In this document: positions 30,478 through 43,104 of the stretch, in pieces | Layout: each line of letters begins with the position of its first letter | Numbering within the stretch: position 1 is the stretch's first letter | Assembly (NCBI GenBank): GCA_009103225.1 | Contig: RHPI01002438.1 | Location: 192,507 to 256,506 of the forward strand | DNA length: 64,000 nucleotides | DNA from: Chlorokybus atmophyticus | Taxonomy: Eukaryota > Streptophyta > Chlorokybophyceae > Chlorokybales > Chlorokybaceae | Reading direction: 5' to 3' | Notes under the pieces: generated by a model | Told to the model about the DNA's origin: nothing | Seen by the model: only the letters and a program-made list of their open reading frames with translations | Databases searched by the model: none | Program-made: the position numbers and the translations under genes

Positions 30478-33173
30478 ATGGCGGACAGCAGCAACGCCAG
30501 CAACACCAACACCGGCAACCACATCCACCTGCTCTCCGCGTTTCTAGACGAACACGCTCCTCGTGCTGGTGGGTTTGACAGCACTCGGCACATTGGGCTT
30601 CCACCTCCTCTCCGACACCAGCATGCTGAAGCTGAAGCATCAATGCACGGGCAGCAGCAGCAGCAGCAGCAGTCAGGCCGCACCTCACCACGCTTCAATC
30701 GCACCTTCAGCGACCCTGGCTTCTCCTTGGCAGCTTCAGCCAGTGAAGCGCAGCGCAAAGCATGGTAAGGCGCTGCAGTCAAGGTCTCATGCATGTCACC
30801 AACAAGTGACAAGCAAGCCAAGGGGTGGACATGCACTCAATGTGCTTGTAAGCAGCTATGTTATTCACAAGGAAGCCAAGCACGCAGATATAGCACTAAT
30901 GCCAGTGTCTTGCGCAATGCTTGCCAGAGTTCACAGCTGCTTGTAGACTCTCTGTTTTCAGCTATACGCTAGGCTCGACTGTACATGGTGAACACAGGTC
31001 AGACCCTTTCACGGACTTCGAAACCATGACTCCGGACACAACCTCTCAGTTCAGCCTCAGCACCATTGCTGAGCTGCTCAGAGACAGCAGCCTGATGGGA
31101 GTCGACGACTTGACTTTCACAACAGAAGGTTTGTCTTTACAGCTGCGCATACACAAATGTCCTAGTTTGGTTTGTCAAGTTTACCTGTGTGCAGACCCCT
31201 TTGGCCTGGAAGCAACTGCCTTGCCGCCCCCTTTGCCAGGATGGGCAACAGAGCTGCCGGCCATCACCGAAAACGGCCAGTCTTCCATCTGGACTCCCCC
31301 AAACGTGAAGGAAGAACTTCCTACCAGACCCGGCACTCAGAAGCTCAAGGTGCATGCTGAGACTTGTGTCTCTTGGAGTGTAACGCACAGTCAACTGCTT
31401 GCAACCACAATTGCAATAGACATGCTGCATTTGACAAGTGCGTGTGCAGTAGCTGGCTGTTGACTGTGTCACTGTGTTGATGTGCAAAGTGCAGGCCGAG
31501 AGCAGAAGGAGCGGCTCCAAACAGACACGGTCACAAGGCTCGCTTTCAGACACTGAGCTTCTGGACATGGTTTCATCGCCACCTAGCGCTCAACCGGCTC
31601 CGTACTTCAGAGGCCCCAGCACGAGTGCTTTGCCACGCCCCGCACATGCACACGAGCAAGCACAGGTACAGCTTACTCAACGTACCTGTGCTCTCACAGT
31701 CCACAGCAATGCTGTGATGTTGTCCAGCAGTATGTCATCCCTCTGAATGACACAAGCGCCGCTTAGTCACAAAAGCTATGAGTGCAGGGCTGGCGAAGCT
31801 CACCAAGAGACGTGCTGAACAACAGCTGGACAACAGGCTCCACAGGTAAAATGACGCGCCAGCGCAGCTTTCAGACACGCTCCCGCACCATCCCACTCTT
31901 CCACCCAAACCGTATTGGCAAACCAGGTGCGGTGACATGGTGACTTGTTGGCCTTTGCTGTCCTGACTGTTCTCAGTAGCGCTCGTCTTGTTTCCTGATC
32001 AGCTGCTGACGTCATCACTAACCAGGGCTTTCCACTGCCTTACGGGGCTATGTCAATCCAGCTGACCTCATACCAGCCCCGCGCGAGCGCTCCTCAACGT
32101 ACGTGTAAGCCTGTTTCAGTGCACGTGCTGCCTAAAGCAGTTAACCAAGCTGAACTGGTGACTCTTGCCTCTCTTTGTCGTAATCAAGCTGCTGAGATGG
32201 TCTTTCCCTTCATGAGGTACCGAGGAGTCACGAAGCACAGGCGCAGCGGCCGCTGGGAAGCGTACATCTGGTCAGTCCAATGCCGCATAGCAATGTGTGC
32301 AAATCTGCGTGGGTGCCCTGTGCACCAAAAATAACTTCACTTTCGTGCTGTCGTACAGGATACCAGCTGCTGGAAAGCAGATGTATCTGGTATGCATTGC
32401 GCATGTTGCATTGGTATACAGACCTCAAGAGAGCTTGCATACATATGCAGGTTGTCAAATTGCAATACACTCAGCTATTGCAGTTTGACATGCTTGGTTG
32501 CTGCAGGGTGGATTTGAGACAGAGGAGTGCGCAGGTAAGGGAAGCAACTGCCTGATTGCTATGTGCCTCCAATATTGCTGCACTACTGCTTGTCTCCTCA
32601 CGCATGTGCAAAACAGCTGAGGCATATGACATCGTCGCCATCAAGCATAGAGGAAAGGTACACGTGTTGTTGCCTTTCTGGCCGCGTCGTCACACAGTTT
32701 GGGACGTGTGCTACTTGATGATGTGCAGGAAGCGGTCACAAATTTCAACATTGAGGAGTACGCCGACATGATGGACCACATTGTAAGTGCGTGAAGGTTA
32801 CATTCCAGTGTTGACTACAAGTTCACTACAATTGAAACTGAACTATCAGTAGAAGCGGACTGACTGCTGCTGCAAGCGTTAGTCAAGCGACCAGCTTATG
32901 ACTTGTTGCTTAACTGCTACAGGCCTCTGCAGACATCAAGGACCTGATTGTGGAGGTACGCACCAACAGCAAAGGCAAACTCCGGAAACACGGCAGGGTA
33001 AGAGTGACAGAGTGTAGTGCGGTGTCTGACATTCTGGTGGTGTAAATCATACAATGAACACTGATGTTCGCTGATGTATGGCCTGTCTTGAGCTCACACA
33101 TGCATTACATTTGTGCCTGCAGCAACAAGCTGGCACCTCTTCCACAACAACATCCAGCGACAGTCAACCTTGA
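30478..33173 (+). CDS. AP2-domain transcription factor
   Basis: Thirteen exons join in phase: 30478-30764, 30962-31128, 31195-31349, 31495-31665, 31788-31845, 32003-32098, 32189-32270, 32359-32389, 32507-32534, 32617-32657, 32729-32782, 32923-32997, 33123-33173 (stop TGA), 431 residues. The first 290 residues are low-complexity (poly-Gln near residue 60, many Ser, Thr and Pro) with short acidic blocks that could activate transcription. One AP2 DNA-binding domain starts near residue 311: YRGVTKHRRSGRWEAYIW, then GKQMYLGGFETEECAAEAYD, AIKHRGKEAVTNF. A Ser/Thr-rich tail ends the protein. The domain lacks a second AP2 repeat. It should be nuclear and bind DNA; targets are unknown. Exon 5 was chosen by phase and is the weakest join. 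A hairpin masks the donor after exon 4. Confidence 0.9.
31659..31692. repeat. 11-bp stem covering a 5' splice site
   Basis: AGCACAGGTAC (31659-31669) pairs exactly with GTACCTGTGCT (31682-31692), with a 12-base loop. The stem includes the last exon bases and the GT (31666-31667) of intron 4 of the AP2 gene. Confidence 0.8.
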
Positions 33174-33612
33174 TCAGGTACTTAATCGTTATTTAGACAG
33201 TAGTACTAAGCCTGCATAACAGTTGCACGTTGTGCTGCTGTTCATACCTTCCTCTTTGCTGGCTTGATCAGGGCATATTGCACCCTCGACATTATGTCAC
33301 CAGCAGAAACTCCTGTACAGAAGATAATGCCGCATGCGTGGACTCCAGGCGAATATAAATTGCTTCCACGCAGCGCACCCGTCGCGTAGTGTGTTGTTGC
33401 AAGCAACAGCCAGTCAGGAAACAGGTCATTCACTCTGTTAGCTGCCCATGAGCTGAACTCAGAGCCCCCTCTTTCAGCTTTGGTCAGCAGCGATCATCCG
33501 GTCTGTATTGAAGACTGGATCTGCTAGTTAGCTTGGTAAGCGTAATGTCAGCATGCAGCGCTACTACTGTATTACTGTTTAGCAGCTAGGCAATTAATTG
33601 CAGGACCAAGTG

Positions 33613-36445
33613 CTACAGCTTGAGTCCTGCCATGGCTTCCGACATGGAAGACAAGTCCCAAAGTACCATTTTACCATCAAGCCCTGCACCACAAGACTGG
33701 CTTAGGACAGGCTGCAATAGGATGCGATGCATGTTCGCATTTTCTACATGCTGTTTTGCTGACCTGTTGTTGAAAACCGTGTGACAGCTGATGCTCCTGC
33801 CGCGCCAGTGGACTGTATAGACCTGCATGCAGGTACATTAGCATTACATAAGCAGTGTGTAGCGTTAAAATATGCATGCGCACACATGCACCCGTACACA
33901 CCAGTCACATCCAAACATGCATGTGCCCTTGCGCACAAATGCCCACAGACAGAGAGACAGAGAGAAAGAGACAGACATAGACGCAGACCCAAGCATGTGC
34001 GCACGTGCGCACACACACTCACACAGAGAAAACAGTAGCACGCAGCACACATTGCTGTAGTATGAGTTGAGTTTGCTCACGTGATGCAATTGTGATGCGC
34101 TGTACTCGGCTCCTCCGCAGGCTCCTCAGACTGCCCGCGCTCTGTCTGTCCATGGAACTTTTTCAAAGCGGAGGCAAACTGCACCACAACATGCCCCTCA
34201 GATGCATACGCATAACACACATGGATTGTGATGTTATAGTGCATCACACTGCAACGGAGTTCAACAATGGTGATGATGACATCAGCAACATTACTCGTTC
34301 TTATACCTGTGACCCCTGCTTGGAAGAGGCTTCCGTAGTTTTCGGCTCGTCAATTAACCGCAAGACCGACCTGCGAGAGGAGTGCCACATGAACACAACA
34401 ACGCAGATTCGCGTATGATATGCGTCATCCCCTTCACTCCCTCCTTCACTCCTCGCCCCCCACACGCGCGCGCGCGCACACACAATCACTCACCATTTGC
34501 CGCTCACGTCCTCTAGAAGAATGGGATTCTGCTCAAAGCCCACCGCCACCGCCCTTGTCTCAGACAGAAACAAAACCTGGTAAATCCAACCAGACTTTGA
34601 TTGCAATCAACATGTACCTGCTCATTTGCTTACACACTTCAATGATACATGCAACCTACGCCGCAAGTGATTAAACAGACACTACAACTCACGTCTTTGC
34701 AAGGCAGGTAGGGTGTCTGCACGCACTCTGCGGCTTCTGAAGCCCCCAACTTGTTCACAAAGTAAACTCCTGAGTCGTGGCCTGCATTGACACAAATACT
34801 GTTTTCCAAGGCACAGTCGCAGCGGCTTATGTGGTTGCCAACAACACGCCCCAACATCGCACATACCAATGAAAGCCAAGCGCCCTCCCGAAGGTGAGAA
34901 CCGGACGCCGTGGACCCAACACGATGCTTCATACTGAAACAACACCTGAGCACGTATGTATGAATATTGACAATCAATTCATCAGGCATTGGCATGTGAA
35001 CTGATGTCAGTTCACTTACATACCTCCCCAAACTTGCCCTGGCCATATGGTGTCTCCCCCTCTCTGTCGCATTAAGAAACACATGCACGTCACATGCTTT
35101 TGCATCATCCGGTTGAACTCTGTTGATGATAATAACGACACTAAGCTGCCAACAGTGCTGTGTGCGTGTTGACCTGTCAACTCCTGCAATGAATGCATTG
35201 AACACCCGGCACTTGTTGTCGCTCGATGCAGTGGCCAACAAAACCTGCATGAGCACATATTCCAGTTACGTAGCTCTTATGCGTCAACTCTGAATCACCG
35301 ATTGTAGCATTGCATGGATACGCACGTTGTTTGGGTGCCAAGCCACTGCCAGAACCGTGGAGTTGTGCTTTTTCCTGATCTGCTTGCTGACCCACCTGCA
35401 AATTGTATGTCGCACACGACAACTTGGTTTGAATACGAACACAATTCTTTGCTCACAACATGATCCCTCCACTCTGTGCAAGTTGCAAATGATTGAAAGA
35501 ACTGCATGCAGAGTGCAGTTTACCAGTTGTTGGCCACGTCAAAGTAGCACACGCACGCGCTCTTTGCGCTGCTGCCAACAGCAAACTTTGTCTCTGCCGC
35601 CAACAAAGCAACTCAATGCATGAAAACTTTGAAGGTACAATGCAACTTGAAGCTACAATGCAGCATGTGCGCCCACACCAATGCGCGCGCTTCTGCGTCT
35701 AGGTGACGTCCTTGCAAGCGTGTATGAGAGACAGTGTGTCTACGCATGCGTGCAAGCATGTGTGTGTCAACGTATACATACCGTCAGGCGTCCATCGCAC
35801 GCAGACAGCTGCGCGATCCAATCGTAGCAGCACGAGCGTCGGTTGCCACACGCCCTCTTCCTTAGACAAACTCCACACGTACCTATTACAACATTGCAAC
35901 AGACGGTGTGAGACAAACAGGGTTGAGTTACTACAATTGACTGCTGCTGTTGCTTACGCATTGCGATCATGTGAAGCCGTCACGATTCGGTTGGTCGTTG
36001 GAGCCCAGTCCACGCCAGCAATCACTTGATCATGCTGTATAACATCACTGTTTGAATACTCATCATCAACTGCAAGCTTAGGTGCATGTGTGTATACGTG
36101 GCTATTCGCGCGCGTGCAGGTACATGTGGTTATGTGTGCGCACATATGTGCACCTCTTTGAGGACGTGCTGGCGCTCCCACACAGTGGCAGCATTGCTGT
36201 TGGTGCGTGCGTCGGCCGTGTAAATATGCAGCTCGCTGTTGTTGGGGCAGATGGCCAGCACTGACCACGGCACGTGCATACCAGTGAGCAACGGTATATA
36301 AACACATGCACCAAACCATGGTTTTGCGCCTGTGTTGTTGTGTGATGCAATTGTCAGCTTGTAGGTCTTGCTTACGTGTGCGGTCGGCATTCCATGCGTG
36401 GCAGCTGATTGTGCTTGCCAGCTGTTGAACCCTTACTACTGCCAT
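33613..36445 (-). CDS. ARPC1: Arp2/3 complex subunit 1 (ARPC1)
   Basis: Fifteen exons join in phase: 36445-36376, 36260-36154, 36034-35958, 35882-35782, 35593-35524, 35395-35326, 35244-35174, 35063-35024, 34945-34867, 34781-34693, 34576-34494, 34370-34307, 34178-34081, 33822-33764, 33683-33613 (stop TAG), 382 residues, the family length. It is a WD40 propeller throughout: VIAGVDWAPTTNRIVTASHD, YVWSLS, VCVRWTPD, KFAVGSSAKSACVCYFD, WVSKQIRKKHNSTVLAVAWHP, VLLATASSDNKCRVF, SCWVHGVRFSPSG, ending GLDGKMVLWDLSSM. ARPC1 holds together the Arp2/3 actin-nucleating complex in the cytoplasm. The acidic insert between blades (SEEPAEE) is short. Head to head with UAP1 across about 940 bases. Confidence 0.95.
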
Positions 36446-37386
36446 CTGCGGAGCTCTTTACACATATGCGCATGTCAGTACACGCGTATGCTCGCAACAC
36501 GTACCACACACGCATACGCATACGTGCGCACACACAAAACTATTTTGCTGCACAGTCCTGACGTGGCATGCACGCATCATCGCGTTGCGTTGCTCTTTGT
36601 CTGCCTGGACTAACCAGGAAAGTAAGCCAGAAAAAATCACCACACACGAGCAGAATGCCAATGCGTTTGCTATGTCCCCACAGGCATCTTTTACTCCTGT
36701 ACAAGCGCGAGTAGTGCACAGGGCTGAGAATGAGAAAAAGAAGTATGCGAGTACTAGTCTCACCTCACTCAGTTGGTCATGTAGCGCCCTCTTTCCCTGC
36801 TCCCTTCCAGCCTCGAGAGCAACTACAACCAAGCTACCAAGTGTTGACGGAAATTCAGGCACTGTCCAATACCCGCCCACATTGCCTCAGCCTTGGGCTA
36901 TTTTTAAATGCGGACAAGCTTCTTGCAACCTTCCGTAGAGATGATGCTCGTACACTTCAAGCTGTTAACCCTAAGATAGAATGTGTGTGCGCATTCGCAT
37001 GAGCTTGCTTCCAGTGATCACACTTGGTGATCGTTGGAAGCAAGCAGCTAGGCTAGGCCTACGCTTAAACGCCCAAGCAACAAACCCGTAGCAACACGCA
37101 GCAATCAAGCACCATCCCCCAAGCTCTCCTTCACAATCACACTCCACACACCCATGCACCTAGCCACGGACTTGTGCTTTTCAACTTAAGCCTAGGCGCC
37201 TTCCCAGAGCTCAGCTCGCAACAAACTTGGCAGCAGTCGAGAGAGAGAGAGAGAGAGAGAGAGAGCATCCTCTCGTAAAGCGCTGCTTGCCGCGGTGTAC
37301 TTGAAGCTGGTGGCGAAAGAAATCAACCGAGTTTGACTGATTGTGTGTGCGTGTGTTTAACAGTGGTTGGTTAGTCGGAATGCAGG
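36446..37386. other. Spacer between ARPC1 and UAP1
   Basis: Divergent spacer. It contains a hairpin at 37003-37045 (GCTTGCTTCCA pairs with TGGAAGCAAGC, nested GATCAC/GTGATC) and a GA microsatellite at 37238-37265 in the likely UAP1 leader. A plus frame at 36730-37002 (LQPSYQVLTEIQALSNTR) looks faintly protein-like but has no partner exon. Confidence 0.5.
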
Positions 37387-39685
37387 ATGCTGTGGGCGGC
37401 AGCGTCGGCGGCGACGTCGGTGTCGTCGTCGTCGTCGCTGGCCGCACGCAGTAGTAGGGTCTGTCGAGTTTGTTCAGCTGCAGCGAGGCTGCGCTGTCTG
37501 TCGAAGGGGCGGGCACTGCGGCAGGTAGTCGTCATGTCCACGATAAGCGACGCCGAATCAGCAGCTCTCTCCTCCGGGCCTGACCAGGCCTGGAAGGGGG
37601 AGCTGAAGGCGCAGGGGCAAGGGCACCTGTTGGATGCCCTGGATAAGCTGCAGTACAAGGAGAAAGACCCCTTAGGCATCCATGCCAGTGTTCTTGAGAC
37701 GCAGCTGCGGAAGCTGGCGGAGCAGCTGCCCGCCTTGCTGAGAGCGGTGGATGCGTCCAGGCAAGCTCCCGGCAAGGAGGAGGAGGCGGCGCACAGCCTG
37801 CTGCCGCCGGACAACGTCGCCACGCTGGCTCGGCGCACGGCCGATGATGTGGCGAGATGGAGGTCTATTGGGCTGAAGCTGCTAGCGGAGGGCAAAGTCG
37901 CTGTGCTGCTGCTAGCTGGAGGCCAGGTGAAAGAGAGTGCGAGTTCGAGTCTCTCCTTGCAAGCATGCAGCATGCATGCCGTCGTTGCGCAGTGCCTGCT
38001 GCATTGTCGGCTATCTATTGAGTAGCATTGTGTGTGTAAGTTGCATTGTGCTCGTGCACAGGGCAGCCTGTGCTGGATTGCAGATATGCTGAGCTTTGAG
38101 TGCATGTGAAGGCTGTCTTAGTTGCAGCATTGCATGGCGCAGTATAAAACTTCAACTACAACAAGCAAACAAAGCGCTATGCAGCTGCTTGTTAAGTGCA
38201 GATGGTAGGGCCAGCAGCAAATGACATGCGTGCTGTGACGTTAGGGCACGCGGTTGGGCAGCACTGCACCAAAGGGCTGCTACGGTGTGAACATTGGGCT
38301 TGAGTCACGCACATGTGCCAAGTTTGCGATCCAGCTGGCACAACATGCAAACTGCTGATACTGCTGGAGTGGCGCTTTGCAGACATAGGGCTGCCGTCGC
38401 ACAAGTCTCTCTTGCAGCTCCAAGCAGAACGGCTGCGCAGTCAGCAGTCTGCTGCTGGTGAGTGCAATACTACTGCGTTGTGTTCACGTTGTGGCATGTG
38501 CATTGCAATGACGCGCGCTGTGATAGCCCAACATAAGCCACATTGGCGCAGGCACTGGTACAATACCTTGGTACATAATGACCAGCTGGGCTACATACAG
38601 TGCGACAGAGGAACACTTTTTCCAGCACAAATTCTTTGGGCTGAAGGACTCTCAGGCATGAATAGTGAATAGGATGCTTGCAGGGAGTTTGTTTCACGGT
38701 ATGTTTTCAGCTGTTGGCTGTCATACGCGCATTTGCTCATGGGTGTTACGTCTCTGTATTCAACAGGTACAGTTTTTCAAGCAAGGCGAGTTGCCATGCC
38801 TGACAGTTGATGACAAGGTCATCTTGGAAAGCCCAACAGAGGTAGTTAGCCAGGAAGGCATCTGTGTCTTGTGCGCTGGAGAACTTTGCATCGAAATGAT
38901 TGCTTGAATTGGGTAAGCTGACTTTCTGGTTGCAGATCGCGAAGGCGCCAAATGGCAACGGTGGTGTATACCATGCGCTGCATCGCAGTGGGTGCTTGAA
39001 AGACATGCAAGAGAGAGGCGTTGAGCACATACACTGCTTTTCGGTAGACAACGCGCTGGTGCGTGTGGCCGACCCGGTCTTCATTGGATATTGTGTTGAT
39101 CAGCAAGCAGATTGCGCAGCCAAGGTGGTAGCCAAGGCGTATCCAGCGGAGCGAGTGGGTGTGTTTGCCCGTCGTGCAGGCGCTTTGGGTGTCGTGGAGT
39201 ACTCTGAGATGCCGCAGGCAGTCGCGACATCTGTGGATACGCGAACTGGAGAGTTAATGTACAAATGGAGCAACATATGTGTGCACTACTATTCGCGACA
39301 GTTTCTGGAAGCTATGGGCACACAGGAGCATCTGGCACAGTACCACCTTGCCGTCAAGGACATCCCATCTGTCACCGGAGTGGTGAAAGGTGTCAAGTTG
39401 GAGCAGTTCATCTTCGATGCTTTCAAGCACGCCAAGAAGATGGCGCTGTTTGAGGTTCTGAGGGCTGCCGAGTTTGCGCCTGTGAAGAATGCATCTGGTG
39501 CTGACTCACCCGAGACTGCGCGCGAGTTACTGAGCGCGTTGCACCAGAGTTGGGTGCAGGCGGCTGGTGGTTCTATCAACGGCAGTGGGTTGGTTGAGGT
39601 TTCGCCCCTGCTCTCGTTAGAGGGTGAGCACTTACAAGAACGCTGTGCTGGACACGCATTCCAACCACCCATTGAACTTCGCTGA
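37387..39685 (+). CDS. UAP1: UDP-N-acetylglucosamine pyrophosphorylase
   Basis: Six exons join in phase: 37387-37926, 38245-38284, 38383-38457, 38552-38655, 38767-38841, 38936-39685 (stop TGA), 527 residues. The enzyme makes UDP-GlcNAc from UTP and GlcNAc-1-phosphate for glycoproteins, GPI anchors and chitin-like glycans. The nucleotide-binding signature is built across an intron: VAVLLLAGGQ then [22 protein letters not shown]. Further motifs are TIPWYIMTS, QGELPCL, APNGNGGVYHAL, VDNALVRVADP and FARRAGALGVVEYSE. The 49 residues before the internal ATG (37534, MSTISDAE) are Ala/Ser/Arg-rich and acidic-poor like an organelle transit peptide, or the true start is internal, giving 478 residues close to known cytosolic forms. 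The donor after 38655 is GC and weak (GCATGA). Confidence 0.93.
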
Positions 39686-40462
39686 TGTGTGTGGTCACAT
39701 CAGCTTGTGAACTGTTGCTTCAACACAGCAACACTGCGCGTTTTTCCGCGCTTCTGCTGTACTGCAGCATGCTGAGCTGTCCGCGGGCAACAACTGTCAT
39801 GGAGCTATTCAACATGTATTGTCCTACTCAATCGCGCAATTCAACGCTTGCTTGAAAGCCTCCTTTTCAGCAATAGATGTGTCAGGGAATTGCAACAACA
39901 TCGCAGCGCAACACTACAATGCTGTGAGCATTACCAAAACGACCTTGTGCCTCTTGACACTGAGACATGTAGGTAATGTGGCCAGCCTTTTCAGAGTTCT
40001 GCACAGCGCACCATTATATTGATTGCCTGCAAGTTACAGCGCACTATCCAACGACGCGTTTATTCAATTATTTTCAATGGGTTATCGCAGCGCTTATTAA
40101 TTGCATGTCAACATGCGCCGCTGTAAACGCATTTTCAAGCATAAGCTAATGAACTCCCGGCAATGGCAGTGGGTTGCATATGTTGTATCTTCCATTTCAC
40201 GCCCTGCACCAACCTTTGTGAGGGCGTGGTCTCGATGACCCGTGAAACATTCAACCCCTTATATTGAGTGCACATGTGCAATAATGTCACACCGCATCAA
40301 TCGCTTTGCCATATAGCATACATGCGATCATGCAGTCATGGCCACACGCGCATTAGCCTACAGACATGCTTCATGTGCACATTGGTAATTGGTAATGGAC
40401 GCAAAGCCCTTCGCCTTCAAGACAATAGCCTCAGTCATGAGTGCCTAGCCTAGCAATGCCGC

Positions 40463-40463
40463 T

Positions 40464-40524
<61 letters not shown>
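40463..40524. repeat. CT/GA dinucleotide microsatellite
   Basis: About 30 uninterrupted CT units. This is the longest simple repeat in the window; it lies in the spacer downstream of UAP1. Confidence 0.97.
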
Positions 40525-40527
<3 letters not shown>

Positions 40528-43070
40528 ATATCAGTCGTCATAGCTTGTGTTTGCAAGGCGCGGGCCACCCGCTGCCCGCATAGCCGCACAAAGCTTACAC
40601 GGTAGTCACTGTGACCGCCCCTTGCATTTTTACATGCGCACAGACGTAGCATGCATATGTGCTGAAACTCCTCTTTTAGCGTGCCATGCGTCTCCATTGT
40701 CAGCAGGTACAAGGTATGCCTTATAGAGTGGGGATAAGGCTTTAACTACTTGCGGCTTATGGTAAAGTGGGCCTTCCTCATTATTGTGAACACGTCATGC
40801 ACCATTGGCAATCATATGACTCGGTGTGCGCACAGCCAATTGCGCATCGCAGCAGTTGCGCACCCTCGAGCTGCAGCGGCAACCCCACATGCACATGTTG
40901 ATACAACTACCATTAGTCATGATGTGTATCACATGGGTCCAATCATTGATCAATCGTTCAATTTCCAACGCCACTCCTACAACGCATACAATGCGAAGCA
41001 CACTACACCAACTTAGCATAATTATATAAGTAATGTTTGCAATAAGAGCCACACCCAGCGCATTACCTAACAATCGAATGCTGGCCGACATGCGCCCCAC
41101 ACCCCTACAACCCGCAATGCCAGTGCCGATAGCGCCAACATGGCCGAAGCCATTTGCGGCAAGGCCACCGTCACGCACTAATGACATTGTGTCATGAAGC
41201 GTGAGACGAAGTGTGGCACCGACCCGCGGTGCTGCCTGGTGCGTCGCGCGCATGGTGGCATTGCGTTAGACGACGACAATAACACTTTAAGGTAGGCATG
41301 CATCACGTTATTGCTCAGGTACCACAATGTCCATTTGTTGTCGCCATTCATCGATGTCCACCACAGACGCAATGGTCACATCCCTGCGTATGATCTTCAG
41401 TACAGAAACGGGTATCACATCATCACGTATAGTGTTGCGAGCTCGCATTGGTGGCCCTCCCAGGTGCATTCGTCAGGTGGGAGCTCTTAGCCAATTGCAA
41501 GCACCTCGCCGCACTCGCATAGCAAACGCCCAACAACAATGGGTGTGGTAATCGTAATCACTGGCGTATAGCAATGCAGTACTTGTTCGGCTAAGGCTTA
41601 GCCTCCCAAGATAAGCTTAAACATTGTCAGCTCTTGGTGTACGGGCGCACACATCAGGCTGTTGGCATGCTATCCGGTGCCAAACTTGGGCTAAACCACT
41701 CGATTACTACTTTACAACAACGCCATGAGATGGAACCATGGAGGTGTGACGGCTTATGTATGTTACTGAATTGATGTAATTAAAGTGAAATAACTACTTG
41801 TGGATGTTATATAGTCATGTTAATGCTTATAAAGGACAATGGTTGTAATGACAATAATATACTGGCATCACTTGTATGCACTTTGACTTTACATACGCAC
41901 CTCATGCATTGCATGATGGCCCTATGGCTGTTATGAAACCTCAACGCACGCAATTGTGAGTAGTTTGCGCTAGGCAGTCACCCAATTCAACTCTGTTAAG
42001 GCTATATTAACGCCGGGGTTTGCGGTCTTTGAAAACGTGTAATTGACTAATGACGGCGTATTTGCCGCGGGTCACAAAGGGAAGTTGTCCCATCACCATG
42101 TATGTGACTGTATGCCGTTTACAGCACGTAAATGCACTTGATATATAAAAAATGACCTTAACAACTCATACAGGTGTAAGTCTTACACTGAAATTTGCGT
42201 TAAAAACTTATCATAGGAAGCGTTGAATGTAACCCTATTTATTTTATATATCTATGAAGATTGTGTCATTCTGAACAACTTACACTTTTACATCAAGTTC
42301 ATACGATGCAAGGAGTTGTTACAATAAATCCTTAAAGTTTTAGTTAACCCAAATTGTAAGAATTTTGGCACGTGGTAGCCTGCCAACAGCCATCAACTGC
42401 GTTTCAGCACCTGTATCAGATGCGGTTACAGGCGGTGTATAGGGCATACATCATAGTCGGCGACGATCATATATGTAACTGTTAAAGGGCCTTGAATGAC
42501 TATGCATACACATGCTCAATGCACCAACACACAGCATACAAGGACAAGCCACTACGAGTAAGCAAACTATCACTACAACCCGGGCCTTTACGACTCTACA
42601 TCACACTCAGTGCACTATGTGCTATGCAAGTGTGATGCAGCAGCAGCCACAAACGGCGTAACCAACTTGTGAATTACAGGCAGTGCATGTCATGCTCCGA
42701 AGCCAGGGTCATGAACTTCGGCTTTTTATTCAATGGTTGACCACAGCTGTCAGGGTCTTGTCAGGCAAGTGACGGTGCTGCAACCAATGGTTGCGGCAGG
42801 CCCGCGAGCGCATCATCGTCCGCACATTCATCTAGGTGGTGTCTGCAGTGTGTGTGTGGCAGATGGTGCGAGATGTTTGGACCATCGACTCCACAATGTG
42901 TCCATGGTAGGACCTACCGCAGTGGCGGACGCAGCTCTTGCGTAGGATGCTGCTAGCATGCATGGTTGAACGGATGTGCGTGTTGAAGTGTGTGGCGGAA
43001 GCTGAGCGCGCTGTGAACATTATGCTACTAGCCATGTATAGAGCTTGAGTGATGGTAGTACATTTGATAC

Positions 43071-43104
43071 CGCGGCGGAGGAAGTGATCACTTCCTCCGC
43101 CGCG
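43071..43104. repeat. 34-bp perfect palindrome
   Basis: CGCGGCGGAGGAAGTGA (43071-43087) is followed without a loop by its exact complement (43088-43104). GC-rich and centred on TGATCA. Intergenic. Confidence 0.92.

Noticed and set aside
30655-30672. CAG repeat as a separate repeat feature
   Set aside because: It is the poly-Gln codon run inside AP2 exon 1 and is described there.
36585-37002. Plus-strand frames between ARPC1 and UAP1 that look partly coding
   Set aside because: No in-phase partner exon or start was found; kept only as a note in the spacer entry.
37371-38105. 244-codon minus-strand frame opposite UAP1 exon 1
   Set aside because: Shadow of a GC-rich coding exon; Ser/Ala/Leu-rich with no domain.
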